DNA of 64,000 nucleotides from Bacillus tequilensis KCTC 13622 (GTDB taxonomy: Bacteria > Bacillota > Bacilli > Bacillales > Bacillaceae): NCBI RefSeq assembly GCF_000507145.1, contig NZ_AYTO01000034.1:620001-684000 (forward strand). The letters are read 5' to 3'. This document shows, in pieces, positions 27,809 to 36,069 of this stretch. The position numbers and the translations under genes are program-made. The notes under the pieces were generated by a model. The model made no database searches. It was not told the origin of the DNA and saw only the letters and a program-made list of their open reading frames with translations. Each line of letters starts with the position of its first letter. Within the stretch, counting starts at the first letter, position 1.

Positions 27809-27859
27809 CCCCTGAATTCTCGCAGCATGCAAGCAAAAGGTTCTCTAAGCAAATGATAC

Positions 27860-27892
27860 AAAAAACCGCACCGTGAGCTGCGGTTTTTTCTA
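27860..27892 (+). terminator. Terminator after yozC
   Basis: AAAAAACCGCA pairs with TGCGGTTTTTT around CCGTGAGC. Confidence 0.85.
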
Positions 27893-28171
27893 TGGTTAAA
27901 ACAGAAAAAATAAAACAAAATCAATGATAACATTAAGAATCCTCTTTTTTAAAAAAACATTGCTGAATATTGAAACTTTTTTCTCTGTACGTGCGTATTA
28001 CTTGATGACAACAGCACAAAAGACGAAAAACAACTAAAAATTTGAAAAATGTAATCTGTTCGTAATGGTTTAAATGTCGTCTATGTCGTATTCTTATATA
28101 GGGATAAAGGACTTATTTTTATATAGTGAATGATATAACAAATAGATAAATGCAGAAAGAGGGGTTCTTCA

Positions 28172-28516
28172 TTGGGTATTTTTTCTGTTAGCAGATCAAC
28201 GGACGCCAAGAAGCTTGAAGCTTTGCTCGTTGAGGGGGAAAGAATAGAATCGATTTATAAGCTCCGAGTGGATCAAATTTGCTTTACAAATAAGCGGATC
28301 ATTTTCTTTGACAATAAAATGTTTTCTAAAAAGAAGGTTCGTGTATTTCTTCCATATAAATCAATTGAAAGCTTTGCGATCCAAGAAGCGGGAATGTTTG
28401 ATCCGGACACTGGGCTTTTATTGATGACCAGAAGCAAAACGTTCGAATTAGAATTTGCGAAAGACACCGATTTAAGCGAAGTTCAAGCGGTGCTGACAAA
28501 GCACTTGTGCAGCTGA
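28172..28516 (+). CDS. yozO: YozO, bacterial PH-domain protein
   Basis: A 114-residue single-domain bacterial pleckstrin-homology protein (DUF1696/bPH type), with the pattern CFTNKRIIFFDNK followed by FLPYKSIESFAIQEAG. Such domains form cytosolic pentamer rings of unknown function. The start is TTG at 28172, nine bases after AGAGGGG; no in-frame ATG exists near it. Length and order match yozO. A terminator follows at 28568. Confidence 0.85.
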   Translation: MGIFSVSRSTDAKKLEALLVEGERIESIYKLRVDQICFTNKRIIFFDNKMFSKKKVRVFLPYKSIESFAIQEAGMFDPDTGLLLMTRSKTFELEFAKDTDLSEVQAVLTKHLCS

Positions 28517-28567
28517 ATATTTGATGAGCCAGCCGTTCAAAAATGGTTAGGCTTTTTTTATATACAA

Positions 28568-28598
28568 AAGAACAGGGCATATGCGCCCTGTTCTTTTT
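28568..28598. terminator. Bidirectional terminator, yozO/yocN-like gene
   Basis: AAGAACAGGGC pairs with GCCCTGTTCTT around ATATGC, followed by TTTACA. Confidence 0.85.
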
Positions 28599-28830
28599 AC
28601 ACAACACTGTTTTTTGCTGAGTTCGAATCAACAACATCAGCATCTAACACATTCGAAATGGGGATGACAAGCGGGGCAAAGTCACCATTTTCTTCACCGA
28701 AGCCTTGATTTATTTTAGCTGATAAAAAATAATCGACCTGCTGATACGGACCGAGCGTTAAAGAGGAGCCGCGGTCCATTGTATTGATTTTAAATCCGCC
28801 GACATTCACGACGGAGGGCGAAAAGAACAT
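28597..28830 (-). CDS. yocN: GerPA/GerPF-family spore protein, YocN-like
   Basis: 77 residues from the ATG at 28830 (AAGGAAGTGATGAG upstream). The pattern VNVGGFKINTMDRGSSLTLGPYQQVDY followed by NQGFGEENGDF is that of the GerPA/GerPF spore germination family, small proteins that help germinants cross the coat. It starts 4 bases after the stop of the gene upstream (28835-29095), so the two form an operon. Symbol given from recalled gene order; yozN is the alternative name for one member of this pair. Confidence 0.7.
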   Translation of the reverse strand: MFFSPSVVNVGGFKINTMDRGSSLTLGPYQQVDYFLSAKINQGFGEENGDFAPLVIPISNVLDADVVDSNSAKNSVV

Positions 28831-28834
28831 CTCA

Positions 28835-29095
28835 TCACTTCCTTTTGATCGAGTTGACCGCATCACTTTCAAAAGATGCAGGAGAATCAATTTGGTCCCT
28901 GTCATCCACGTGGCTTTTCGTGCCCATAAAGCCGCTCGCATCTCCAAAGTTCTGGCCGTAGCCTTGATTTTTTTTATCTGAATTTTGCCAGTCTGCCAGT
29001 AAATTTTGTCCTACGTTGACCGCTGAAGCATTTTCAAAGGAATTAATTTTCAGCATGAAAATATTAATATTGATATACGGAGTTGGTTGAACCAC
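28835..29095 (-). CDS. GerPA/PF-related spore protein, YozN-like
   Basis: 86 residues from a GTG at 29095 preceded by AAAGGAGG with 7-base spacing. The N-terminal INIFMLKINSFENASAVNVGQN matches the GerPA/PF core (a short strand, then an N-S-x-S/A-x-x-N-x-G motif), but residues 45-86 (KKNQGYGQNFGDASGFMG) diverge. First gene of a two-gene operon with the YocN-like protein. Divergent from yocM, 66 bases away. Likely spore coat or inner-coat location; specific role unknown. Confidence 0.65.
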   Translation of the reverse strand: MVQPTPYININIFMLKINSFENASAVNVGQNLLADWQNSDKKNQGYGQNFGDASGFMGTKSHVDDRDQIDSPASFESDAVNSIKRK

Positions 29096-29161
29096 AGGAA
29101 AACCTCCTTTCTATAGTTGTATGCGGGTGGTTGTAAAGTATGTTAAGACAGGGGGCTTCAA

Positions 29162-29638
29162 ATGGATTTCGAAAAGATGAAGCAGTGGATGGAATTTGCG
29201 CAGCAGATGTACGGCGGTGACTTTTGGAAGCAAGTATTTGATGAGGATCAGAAAACCCCTTTTATGACAAATGGCCAATCTCCGTTTTCGTTTTCGCAGC
29301 AGGATCAGCGAGGGAAAGAAGAGAGTTCATTTCCAAGCATGGATATTGTAGATACTGTTACGGAAGTACAGTTTTTAATTTATCTTCCAGGCTACCGTAA
29401 GCAGGATGTTCACATCTTATCTTACGGAGATTATTTAGTGGTGAAGGGGCAGCGCTTTTCCTATTTTAATGAACAGGATTTTCGCCAAAAAGAAGGGAAA
29501 TACGGAAGTTTTGAAAAGAAAATTCCGCTTTCCGACCATTTACATGGAAAGATGGGCGCCATTTTTAAGGACGGAATCTTATACATCACCATTCAAAAAG
29601 ACGAGGGTCAAGCGAAGACCATTGTTATTGATGATTGA
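29162..29638 (+). CDS. yocM: YocM, small heat-shock protein (Hsp20)
   Basis: A 158-residue alpha-crystallin-family chaperone. The N-terminal 55 residues are Q/F/M-rich (KQWMEFAQQMYGGDFW), and the core spans about 60-155 (VTEVQFLIYLPGYRKQDVHI ... GAIFKDGILYITIQ). B. subtilis YocM associates with aggregates and protects under salt stress. It sits between two divergent or convergent GerPA/PF-like genes; its 3' end overlaps the opposing gene by 14 bases, so the transcripts are complementary there. Ribosome site GGGGG six bases before ATG. Confidence 0.88.
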   Translation: MDFEKMKQWMEFAQQMYGGDFWKQVFDEDQKTPFMTNGQSPFSFSQQDQRGKEESSFPSMDIVDTVTEVQFLIYLPGYRKQDVHILSYGDYLVVKGQRFSYFNEQDFRQKEGKYGSFEKKIPLSDHLHGKMGAIFKDGILYITIQKDEGQAKTIVIDD

Positions 29639-29852
29639 TTTTCATACTAAGTGCATCAGCCCCATCGCGATCATCAATTGATTCAATTGGAACCACCATG
29701 ACAACAAGATCTGCATTTTGTTCCCCAAAACCGTTATTTCTTTTAATCGCAGAGCACCTGTTTCTCACCTCCGCAGAACCAAAGGTAAGGGATGAGCCGG
29801 TGCCTATTGTGTTATTTTTGAAATGCGATATGTTGATGTAAGTCGGAAGCAT
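29625..29852 (-). CDS. GerPA/GerPF-family spore protein
   Basis: 75 residues from the ATG at 29852 (AAAGGAGAGG upstream). INISHFKNNTIGTGSSLTFGSAEV followed by NGFGEQNAD aligns by eye with the YocN-like protein at 28597-28830, so they are probably paralogues. Its 3' end overlaps the yocM stop convergently. Upstream on its strand CATATATA with ATACT 13 bases before it loosely resembles a sigma-E promoter (29880s), which would fit a mother-cell gene. Not given a symbol because I cannot place it in strain 168. Confidence 0.7.
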   Translation of the reverse strand: MLPTYINISHFKNNTIGTGSSLTFGSAEVRNRCSAIKRNNGFGEQNADLVVMVVPIESIDDRDGADALSMKINHQ

Positions 29853-29928
29853 GAAAACCTCTCCTTTCCAAGGGATATACCTCATTATATATGTAAACGA
29901 AACAGGAGTATGCAAAGGTCGTGATGTC

Positions 29929-30261
29929 ATGAAAAAAATGCTTCGATCGCTGATCAGGCATTGTATAAAACCAGAACTTGACAAATTGCATAAGTATGAA
30001 GAAAGACTTTCACTGCTTGAGAAACAGAAACAAAGCTGCAAACACGAGTCTGAAGAAACCTATATACATATTGAAACGCTGAATGTCGAAAAAATTGATT
30101 ATCATCTTGAATTCGGTGAGCTGACCATTGATGAACTAAGCGGAAGATTAAATATAGGAGCAACATATTATGTACCGCCAGAACAGAAGGATAAAAAGTG
30201 CCAAAGAAAGCCCGATACCCCATCATCGCCGACGGTCACGATTCGTTCAAAAAAAGAGTAG
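29929..30261 (+). CDS. yocL: YocL, GerPC-like spore protein
   Basis: 110 residues starting at the ATG 29929 (length equals the 168 protein); AAAGG lies 10 bases upstream. Residues 8-35 look like a short coiled coil (HKYEERLSLLEKQKQ), and HIETLNVEKIDYHLEFGELT with IDELSGRLNIG is typical of the C-terminal part of GerPC germination proteins. It is divergent from the 75-residue GerPA/PF-like gene, with 76 bases between starts. Probably a spore protein working with its small neighbours; this is inference from family and clustering. Confidence 0.75.
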   Translation: MKKMLRSLIRHCIKPELDKLHKYEERLSLLEKQKQSCKHESEETYIHIETLNVEKIDYHLEFGELTIDELSGRLNIGATYYVPPEQKDKKCQRKPDTPSSPTVTIRSKKE

Positions 30262-30286
30262 CTCATCTTTCTATCAAAGTTCCCAT

Positions 30287-30311
30287 GTTTGACAGGGTGC
30301 AAAACGGGAAA
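30287..30311 (+). promoter_or_regulatory. Sigma-B-type promoter of yocK
   Basis: GTTTGA (30287-30292), 13 bases, then GGGAAA (30306-30311) is a close match to the sigma-B consensus GTTTAA-N13/15-GGGWAW and lies 25 bases before the yocK ATG. It overlaps nothing else and would make yocK a general-stress gene. Confidence 0.65.
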
Positions 30312-30335
30312 CAGGATAGAAAGGAGAGGATACAC

Positions 30336-30827
30336 ATGGCACTGACAAAAGAACAAACACAACATCTCTATCATAAATTGCTTGATATGCAAAAAGAATT
30401 GTCCGACGAAAAAAAAGAAACAGAATCAATGACAGAAGAAGTGGGAGAGCTTTCAAATGGAGTTGACAACCATATGGCAGACCACGGCACGATCGTCACC
30501 GACCGGATGACAGACCAAACGGTGAGAGAGATTGACCGAGAGCTGTTAGAAGAGGTCAACCACGCATTACAAAAAATGAAAGACGGGACTTACGGCGTGT
30601 GTGAAAAAACAGGCCGAGACATTCCTTACGAAAGGCTTGAAGCTGTTCCCTACGCAAGAATGACAGTTGAGGCTCAAGCTGATATGGAGGATGATCTGGA
30701 GACAGATGCTCCTTCATATGAAAGAGAGTTTCATCAACAGGTAAAAGATCTCTCCAATAAAGAAACGATTGATCAAAAAAGCTCACAGACGTATGAAATT
30801 TTGGATCGTGAACAAGATTCGAAGTAA
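30336..30827 (+). CDS. yocK: YocK, DksA/TraR-family general-stress protein
   Basis: 163 residues from the ATG at 30336 with AAGGAGAGG upstream. N-terminal coiled coil (LYHKLLDMQKELSDEKKETE), then the DksA/TraR-type core (MKDGTYGVCEKTGRDIPYERLEAVPYARM). Only one Cys remains of the four expected in the canonical zinc finger, common among Bacillus relatives such as YteA. DksA-like proteins bind the RNA polymerase secondary channel; whether this one does so is unproven. A sigma-B-type promoter lies directly upstream. Confidence 0.85.
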   Translation: MALTKEQTQHLYHKLLDMQKELSDEKKETESMTEEVGELSNGVDNHMADHGTIVTDRMTDQTVREIDRELLEEVNHALQKMKDGTYGVCEKTGRDIPYERLEAVPYARMTVEAQADMEDDLETDAPSYEREFHQQVKDLSNKETIDQKSSQTYEILDREQDSK

Positions 30828-30832
30828 AAATG

Positions 30833-30871
30833 GCAAGCAAGTACACCGATATTAGGTGTGCTTGCTTTTTT
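30833..30871 (+). terminator. Terminator after yocK
   Basis: GCAAGC-AAGTACACC pairs with GGTGTGCTTGC (bulged), followed by eight Ts. Confidence 0.8.
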
Positions 30872-30904
30872 TTGAAAAAAAATCTCATATTCAAAATAAA
30901 GTGA

Positions 30905-30947
30905 TTGACTTTGAGTAAAAAAGAAAGTAACATACTATTTGTAAGTA
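30905..30947 (+). promoter_or_regulatory. azoR1 promoter with YodB operator
   Basis: TTGACT (30905-30910) and TAACAT (30928-30933) with a 17-base spacer form the promoter; TACTATTTGTAAGTA (30933-30947) directly after it is the YodB-type site shared with yodC (2453-2464). Binding would block the start region. YodB control of azoR1 is established in B. subtilis. Confidence 0.75.
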
Positions 30948-30977
30948 AATATAAAAAGTTTACCGGGAGGAATACAA

Positions 30978-31604
30978 ATGTCTACAGTTCTATTTGTAAA
31001 ATCAAGCGACCGTACAGCTGAAGAAGGCGTTTCAACTAAACTTTACGATGCTTTCTTAGCTGCTTATAAAGAAAATAACCCTAGTGATGAAGTGGTTGAA
31101 TTAGATCTTCATAAAGAAAATCTTCCTTACCTTGGAAGAGATATGATTAACGGAACATTTAAAGCAGGCCAAGGAATGGAAATGACTGAAGAAGAGAAAA
31201 AACAAGCGGCAATTGCCGACAAATATCTGAATCAGTTTGTAAAAGCTGACAAAGTTGTTTTCGCATTCCCGCTTTGGAACTTCACAGTGCCAGCAGTGCT
31301 TCATACTTATGTTGATTACCTGTCTCGCGCAGGCGTTACATTCAAATACACACAAGAAGGTCCAGTTGGTTTAATGGGCGGCAAAAAAGTTGCGCTTCTT
31401 AACGCTCGCGGCGGCGTTTACTCTGAAGGACCAATGGCTTCACTTGAAATGTCATTAAACTTCATGAATACTGTTCTTGGTTTCTGGGGTGTTCAAGACT
31501 TGCACACAGTTGTCATCGAAGGACATAATGCAGCGCCTGACCAAGCACAAGAAATCATTGAAAAAGGTTTACAAGAAGCAAAAGATCTTGCTGCAAAATT
31601 CTAA
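30978..31604 (+). CDS. azoR1: AzoR1 (YocJ), FMN-dependent NADH-azoreductase
   Basis: A 208-residue flavodoxin-fold quinone/azo reductase of the AcpD family. FVKSSDRTAEEGVSTKL binds FMN phosphate, PLWNFTVPAVLHTYVDYL and the GGVY segment line the flavin. It performs two-electron reduction of quinones and azo dyes, protecting thiols together with yodC. GGGAGG lies about 8 bases before the ATG. Repressed by YodB through the operator at 30933. Confidence 0.94.
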   Translation: MSTVLFVKSSDRTAEEGVSTKLYDAFLAAYKENNPSDEVVELDLHKENLPYLGRDMINGTFKAGQGMEMTEEEKKQAAIADKYLNQFVKADKVVFAFPLWNFTVPAVLHTYVDYLSRAGVTFKYTQEGPVGLMGGKKVALLNARGGVYSEGPMASLEMSLNFMNTVLGFWGVQDLHTVVIEGHNAAPDQAQEIIEKGLQEAKDLAAKF

Positions 31605-31616
31605 TGAAACAAAGAC

Positions 31617-31649
31617 TCCTATCATTGGGCGATAGGAGTTTTTTTGTAT
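31617..31649 (+). terminator. Terminator after azoR1
   Basis: ACTCCTATC pairs with GATAGGAGT around ATTGGGC, followed by seven Ts. Confidence 0.88.
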
Positions 31650-31805
31650 ACATATTATAATAGAAGAAAGTGATGAATCCTCTTTGCGAAAAAAGGCTTT
31701 TTTTTTATTGTAATATATTTTTGACTTGTCGAATCTCCGGATATAATAGCGAAAAATCGTTTTTATCGGCTGGAAAAAGTTTTTCTAAACAATTGTTCTG
31801 GTCTC

Positions 31806-31834
31806 TTGATAAAAAGCCGCTGATGGTGTACTAT
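31806..31834 (+). promoter_or_regulatory. Promoter of 6S-2 RNA
   Basis: TTGATA (31806-31811), 17 bases, TACTAT (31829-31834). Predicted start near 31841, which agrees with the expected length of the RNA. Confidence 0.6.
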
Positions 31835-31840
31835 ATAAAA

Positions 31841-32052
31841 GAAGCTACTTTGTGCGTATTGTTAATTAAGTTTTAACCTTTAAGCTGTAATAGGGAGTTT
31901 TATATCGAAGCCGGAATGTCATGCCTCCATTGCAGAGGACGACAGGAACGTTTCTGCAAACACCCACTTTGAGGAGTGGTGGTTTAAAACTTTCTTACTT
32001 GCATACGGCAAGACGTAGCGAAAGCCATTTCCTTTTGGGAAATGGCTTTTTA
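31841..32052 (+). ncRNA. bsrB: 6S-2 RNA (BsrB)
   Basis: The non-coding interval between azoR1 and recQ is the known locus of 6S-2 RNA. It has a promoter, about 210 bases rich in internal pairing, and a strong terminator hairpin at 32020-32052 (AAAGCCATTTCC/GGAAATGGCTTT). 6S RNAs mimic an open promoter and sequester sigma-A RNA polymerase, releasing it when a short product RNA is made from them. Identification rests on locus, size and sequence recollection; ends are estimates. Confidence 0.8.
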
Positions 32053-32166
32053 TTTTATTTAAAAAGGTTTGGTATAGCAAAAATTCAATTTCTGTATGGA
32101 TGAAATGAAGACCGTTTTTTTATGATATGATGGGAGAAATTCAAGGAAAAGCGAGGTTTATACGTT

Positions 32167-33942
32167 ATGTTACATAGAGCCCAATCCCTTCTGGCCCATT
32201 ATTTCGGTTATGAAAAGCTCCGCAATGGCCAAGAAGAAGCGATCCGCTCGGTGACGGAAGAAAGACGAAATACCGTCTGCATTATGCCGACGGGAGGAGG
32301 CAAATCAATTTGCTATCAAATTCCGGCCCTGATGTTTGAAGGGACTACGATCGTTATTTCGCCGTTGATTTCCTTGATGAAGGATCAAGTCGATGCGTTA
32401 GAAGAAGCGGGGATTAAGGCCGCATACATTAACAGCACACAATCGAGTCAGGAAATATATGAAAGGCTGACTGGGCTTAAAGAAGGGGCCTATAAGCTAT
32501 TTTACATTACACCGGAGCGATTAACGTCACCGGAGTTTATTCGGATTTTGCAGGGCATTGATGTCCCTTTGGTTGCAATAGACGAGGCGCATTGTATTTC
32601 TCAATGGGGCCATGATTTCAGGCCAAGCTACAGAAATATTGAAATTTTATTCCGTGAATTACATGACAATCCTGTCATCATGGCATTAACAGCAACAGCA
32701 ACCCCTGAGGTACACGAGGATATCTGCAAACAGCTGCACATACAAAAAGAAAACACCGTATATACCGGATTTTCCCGAGACAATTTAACCTTTAAAGTAG
32801 CAAAAGGAGAAAATAAGGATCGTTTTATTGACGAGTATGTTCAAAACAACAAACATGAAGCTGGCATTATCTATACAGCGACCAGAAAAGAAGCTGACCG
32901 GATTTATGAGCGATTAAAAAGAAATCGGGTCAATGCAGGGCGGTATCACGGAGGCTTGGCTGATGATGTGAGAAAAGAGCAGCAGGAAAAGTTTCTTAAT
33001 GATGAGCTGCAAGTGATGGTGGCAACCTCTGCTTTCGGAATGGGCATTGATAAATCAAATATCAGATTTGTTCTGCATGCACAAATTCCGAAAGATATGG
33101 AAAGCTACTATCAAGAGGCCGGACGAGCTGGACGGGACGGTCTTGACAGCGAATGCGTTCTCCTGTTTTCACCGCAGGATATTATGGTGCAGCGTTTTTT
33201 AATTGAACAATCAGAACATGAAGAGAAACAAAAGCAGGATTTAAAAAAGCTGAGGCAAATGGTCGACTATTGTCACACGGAAGACTGTCTGCAGCGTTTT
33301 ATCCTTATGTACTTCGGAGAAAAGGAGCCTGATGCGTGCGGACAGTGCGGAAACTGCACTGATACAAGGACGGCTCATGACGTGACACGGGAGGCGCAAA
33401 TGGTCTTATCGTGTATGATTCGCATGAAGGAACGCTTTGGTAAGATGATGGTTGCCCAAGTGCTCGCCGGATCTAAAAATAAAAAAGTTCTTGAAAACGG
33501 CTTTGCCGATCTCTCAACATATGGGATATTAAAACATCAATCCGTAGGGGAAATCAGTGATTTTATCGAATTTCTTATTTCTGACGATTTCATCAGGATG
33601 TCAGACGGAACGTTTCCGACTCTTTTTGTCAGCAGTAAAGGAAGGAATGTGCTGAGAGGAGAATTATCAGTAACGAGAAAAGAAGCGCTAAAAGCGGCCT
33701 CGATTACTGAAAATGACGAGCTGTTTGAACGATTGCGTACGGTTCGCAAAGAAATTGCGGCAGAGCAGGGGGTTCCGCCTTTTGTCGTTTTCTCTGACCA
33801 AACGTTAAAAGAAATGTCAGGAAAACAGCCCGTCAATGATGAGGAACTTTTGTCTATAAAAGGAGTCGGAGAACAAAAAAGAGCAAAATACGGCCGGCTT
33901 TTTTTACAAGAAATACAAGCTTATGCAAGGGTCACAGACTAA
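32167..33942 (+). CDS. recQ: RecQ (YocI), ATP-dependent DNA helicase
   Basis: A 591-residue RecQ helicase. Walker [12 protein letters not shown] near residue 41-51, [15 protein letters not shown] about 139, RecQ-C zinc cluster (CLQRF ... CGQCGNC, about 378-403), winged helix, and a C-terminal HRDC domain (about 515-590). It unwinds DNA 3' to 5' for recombination and fork repair. Full family length and no anomalies. GAGGTTTATACGTT precedes the ATG. B. subtilis has a second RecQ-type helicase, RecS, elsewhere. Confidence 0.95.
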   Translation: MLHRAQSLLAHYFGYEKLRNGQEEAIRSVTEERRNTVCIMPTGGGKSICYQIPALMFEGTTIVISPLISLMKDQVDALEEAGIKAAYINSTQSSQEIYERLTGLKEGAYKLFYITPERLTSPEFIRILQGIDVPLVAIDEAHCISQWGHDFRPSYRNIEILFRELHDNPVIMALTATATPEVHEDICKQLHIQKENTVYTGFSRDNLTFKVAKGENKDRFIDEYVQNNKHEAGIIYTATRKEADRIYERLKRNRVNAGRYHGGLADDVRKEQQEKFLNDELQVMVATSAFGMGIDKSNIRFVLHAQIPKDMESYYQEAGRAGRDGLDSECVLLFSPQDIMVQRFLIEQSEHEEKQKQDLKKLRQMVDYCHTEDCLQRFILMYFGEKEPDACGQCGNCTDTRTAHDVTREAQMVLSCMIRMKERFGKMMVAQVLAGSKNKKVLENGFADLSTYGILKHQSVGEISDFIEFLISDDFIRMSDGTFPTLFVSSKGRNVLRGELSVTRKEALKAASITENDELFERLRTVRKEIAAEQGVPPFVVFSDQTLKEMSGKQPVNDEELLSIKGVGEQKRAKYGRLFLQEIQAYARVTD

Positions 33943-34011
33943 AAAAAAGAAAATCAAGCTTTTTTTCTATAAAAAACACATTTTATTTTCTCTTTTTTGT
34001 CTCAAAATAAA

Positions 34012-34058
34012 AAGACTTGTGAAGCCTTTTATATCAAGGGTTCAGCAAGTCTTTCCAA
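34012..34058. terminator. Long hairpin between recQ and yocH
   Basis: AAAGACTTG pairs with CAAGTCTTT over a loop of about 24 bases containing a weaker inner pairing. It may end recQ transcription; the T run is short. Confidence 0.4.
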
Positions 34059-34075
34059 CAGAGAGAAATCCTTCA

Positions 34076-34146
34076 TGTAAAGGAACTGTAATCTAAATCA
34101 TATCTTTTTGTTATTGATTTGACATTTGCGTGTGTTACGATATCAC
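34076..34146 (+). promoter_or_regulatory. WalR box and promoter of yocH
   Basis: TGTAAA (34076-34081), 5 bases, TGTAAT (34087-34092) is an exact match to the WalR direct repeat TGTWAH-N5-TGTWAH. A promoter follows, either TTGACA (34119-34124) with TATCAC (34141-34146) or the overlapping TTGATT/TACGAT pair. yocH is a classical WalRK target. Confidence 0.8.
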
Positions 34147-34188
34147 CTGTTAGCCGCCAATAAAAAGCTAACAAGGGAGGATTTACTT

Positions 34189-35052
34189 ATGAAGAAGACG
34201 ATTATGTCCTTTGTAGCAGTTGCTGCACTTTCATCAACTGCATTCGGAGCTCACGCTTCTGCAAAAGAAATCACGGTGCAAAAGGGTGATACGCTCTGGG
34301 GAATCTCTCAGAAAAACGGAGTGAACCTAAAGGACCTAAAAGAATGGAACAAGTTAGCTTCTGATCAAATCATTGCAGGAGATAAACTGACCATTTCTTC
34401 AGAAGAAACAGCCACTACTGGGCAATATACAATTAAAGCGGGAGACACGCTGACAAAGATTGCTCAACAATTCGGAACAACAGTCAATAACCTGAAAGTT
34501 TGGAATAACCTAAGCTCTGACATGATCTATGCTGGATCAACACTTTCAGTAAAAGGTCAGGCAACAGCAGCAAACACAGTTACTGAGAATACGCAAACAA
34601 GCGCGCCTCAAACTGAAACAAAACAAGAAGCTGTGCAAAAAGAGCAACCTAAACAAGAAACAGCTCAACCACAACCAAAACAAGAAACAAAGGCTGCAGC
34701 AGAAACTTCTGTTCCTACAGAAGAAAAGGCTGTTCAATCAAATACAAATAATCAAGAAGCATCAAAACAACTAACAGTTACTGCTACTGCTTACACTGCT
34801 AATGACGGCGGCATTTCCGGCGTTACAGCAACAGGCATTGACTTAAATAAGAACCCGAATGCGAAAGTCATCGCGGTTGACCCTAATGTGATTCCGCTAG
34901 GTTCTAAAGTCTATGTTGAAGGTTACGGTGAAGCAACAGCAGCAGACACTGGCGGCGCTATTAAAGGAAATAAAATCGACGTATTTGTACCAAGTAAAAG
35001 TGATGCATCTAATTGGGGCGTCAAAACTGTAAATGTAAAAGTTTTAAACTAA
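34189..35052 (+). CDS. yocH: YocH, secreted LysM/3D-domain cell-wall hydrolase
   Basis: 287 residues from the ATG at 34189 (GGGAGG upstream); the longer in-frame ORF from 34126 has no ribosome site. Signal peptide ending near SAKE (residue 25), two LysM modules (KGDTLWGISQ, AGDTLTKIAQ), a Q/E/T-rich linker made of repeated KQE/QP units, and a C-terminal 3D domain (ADTGGAIKGNKIDVFV) like that of Rpf/Sps lytic enzymes. Activated by WalR. It releases muropeptides that signal to other cells. Confidence 0.93.
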   Translation: MKKTIMSFVAVAALSSTAFGAHASAKEITVQKGDTLWGISQKNGVNLKDLKEWNKLASDQIIAGDKLTISSEETATTGQYTIKAGDTLTKIAQQFGTTVNNLKVWNNLSSDMIYAGSTLSVKGQATAANTVTENTQTSAPQTETKQEAVQKEQPKQETAQPQPKQETKAAAETSVPTEEKAVQSNTNNQEASKQLTVTATAYTANDGGISGVTATGIDLNKNPNAKVIAVDPNVIPLGSKVYVEGYGEATAADTGGAIKGNKIDVFVPSKSDASNWGVKTVNVKVLN

Positions 35053-35066
35053 TGATATAATTTGTG

Positions 35067-35104
35067 ATGAAAGACGCGAGCTTTTGGCTTGTGTCTTTTT
35101 TTGT
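35067..35104 (+). terminator. Terminator after yocH
   Basis: AAAGACGCGAGC pairs imperfectly with GCTTGTGTCTTT, then TTTTTG. Confidence 0.7.
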
Positions 35105-35417
35105 TCTGTTTAGAGATGTATATATGATATGCCTGATTTAAGAAAAGTGATCGCGATGTTTTTAAATGTGAAAAAAGGTTTTTTGGGAGGTAAGGTTATC
35201 TATCGGAAGCTCGCAGCTATAGAGGCAGAGCTGTACAACAGCCGGCTTTACATACTCGGATATCAAGAGGTCGGATGAATGTGCCGGTGCGGGAGATTGT
35301 AACTGAATCATCTTTTTATTGTTCAGCCGGCATGAGGAGCGAAAATGCCAAGCGGGGAATATGATTCAGTCCGATTGTGGGTGGTGCGGTGAGGCTCTTC
35401 ATTAGGAATTGCTGGTT
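35105..35417. other. Unexplained structured interval between yocH and desR
   Basis: About 310 bases without a supported gene. It contains a perfect inverted repeat CTGAATCAT/ATGATTCAG (arms near 35302 and 35361) and several GCCGGC-type elements. An open frame from ATG 35129 gives 49 residues with a weak ribosome site, and ATG 35346 (after GAGGAG) gives 15 residues. It could be a small RNA or a gene remnant. Confidence 0.4.
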
Positions 35418-35453
35418 AATAAAAGGATCCTGGCATTTGCCAAGATCCTTTTT
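35417..35453. terminator. Terminator after desR
   Basis: AAAAGGATC-TGGC pairs with GCCA-GATCCTTTT around ATTT; ends the leftward des-desK-desR transcript. Confidence 0.85.
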
Positions 35454-36051
35454 ATTTAAACCAGCCTTTTTCCTTTGACCGAGTAATAGCTTCTATTCGG
35501 TTTTTCACTTCAAGCTTTTCTAGAATCATTGAGATATAATTTCGTACTGTCCCGCTTTTGATGCTGAGTTCCTGAGCAATTTCTTTTGTGTTTTTACCGT
35601 CAGCCACAAGTTCAAGCACTTCTTTTTCTCTATCTGTAAGAGGATTAGCCTCGCTGTATATGTCCTCCATCAGCTCAGGTGCATAGATGCGTTTTCCGTT
35701 CATGACGCTTCGGATGGCGCTTGCAAGCTCTTCGCTCGGACTGTCTTTTAACAAATAGCCTTTAACGCCTGCTTTAATGGCTCTCTGAAAGTAGCCGGGC
35801 CTGGCAAAGGTGGTTAAGATGATAATTTTGCAGCCTGTACCCTTTAACTCCTCAGCAGCTTCGAGCCCCGTTTTTCCGGGCATTTCAATGTCCATCACAC
35901 ATACATCAGGCTGATGTTTTTTGACAAAATCGACAGCATCTTGGCCGGTTGTACCTTTGCCTGTGACTTCCATATCGTCTTCTAGGTTTAGAAGTGATCC
36001 TAAAGCGCCTAATAGCATCTGCTGATCTTCTGCAATAAATATACTAATCAT
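35452..36051 (-). CDS. desR: DesR, cold-shock response regulator
   Basis: 199 residues from the ATG at 36051 (AAAGGATGG upstream). NarL/FixJ family: receiver domain with phospho-acceptor Asp54 (VCVMDIEMPGK) and C-terminal LuxR-type HTH (LTDREKEVLELVADGKNTKEIAQ). Phosphorylated DesR tetramers activate des at low membrane fluidity. Last gene of the des-desK-desR operon, starting 18 bases after desK. Confidence 0.95.
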   Translation of the reverse strand: MISIFIAEDQQMLLGALGSLLNLEDDMEVTGKGTTGQDAVDFVKKHQPDVCVMDIEMPGKTGLEAAEELKGTGCKIIILTTFARPGYFQRAIKAGVKGYLLKDSPSEELASAIRSVMNGKRIYAPELMEDIYSEANPLTDREKEVLELVADGKNTKEIAQELSIKSGTVRNYISMILEKLEVKNRIEAITRSKEKGWFK

Positions 36052-36069
36052 GTAAGCCATCCTTTATGT

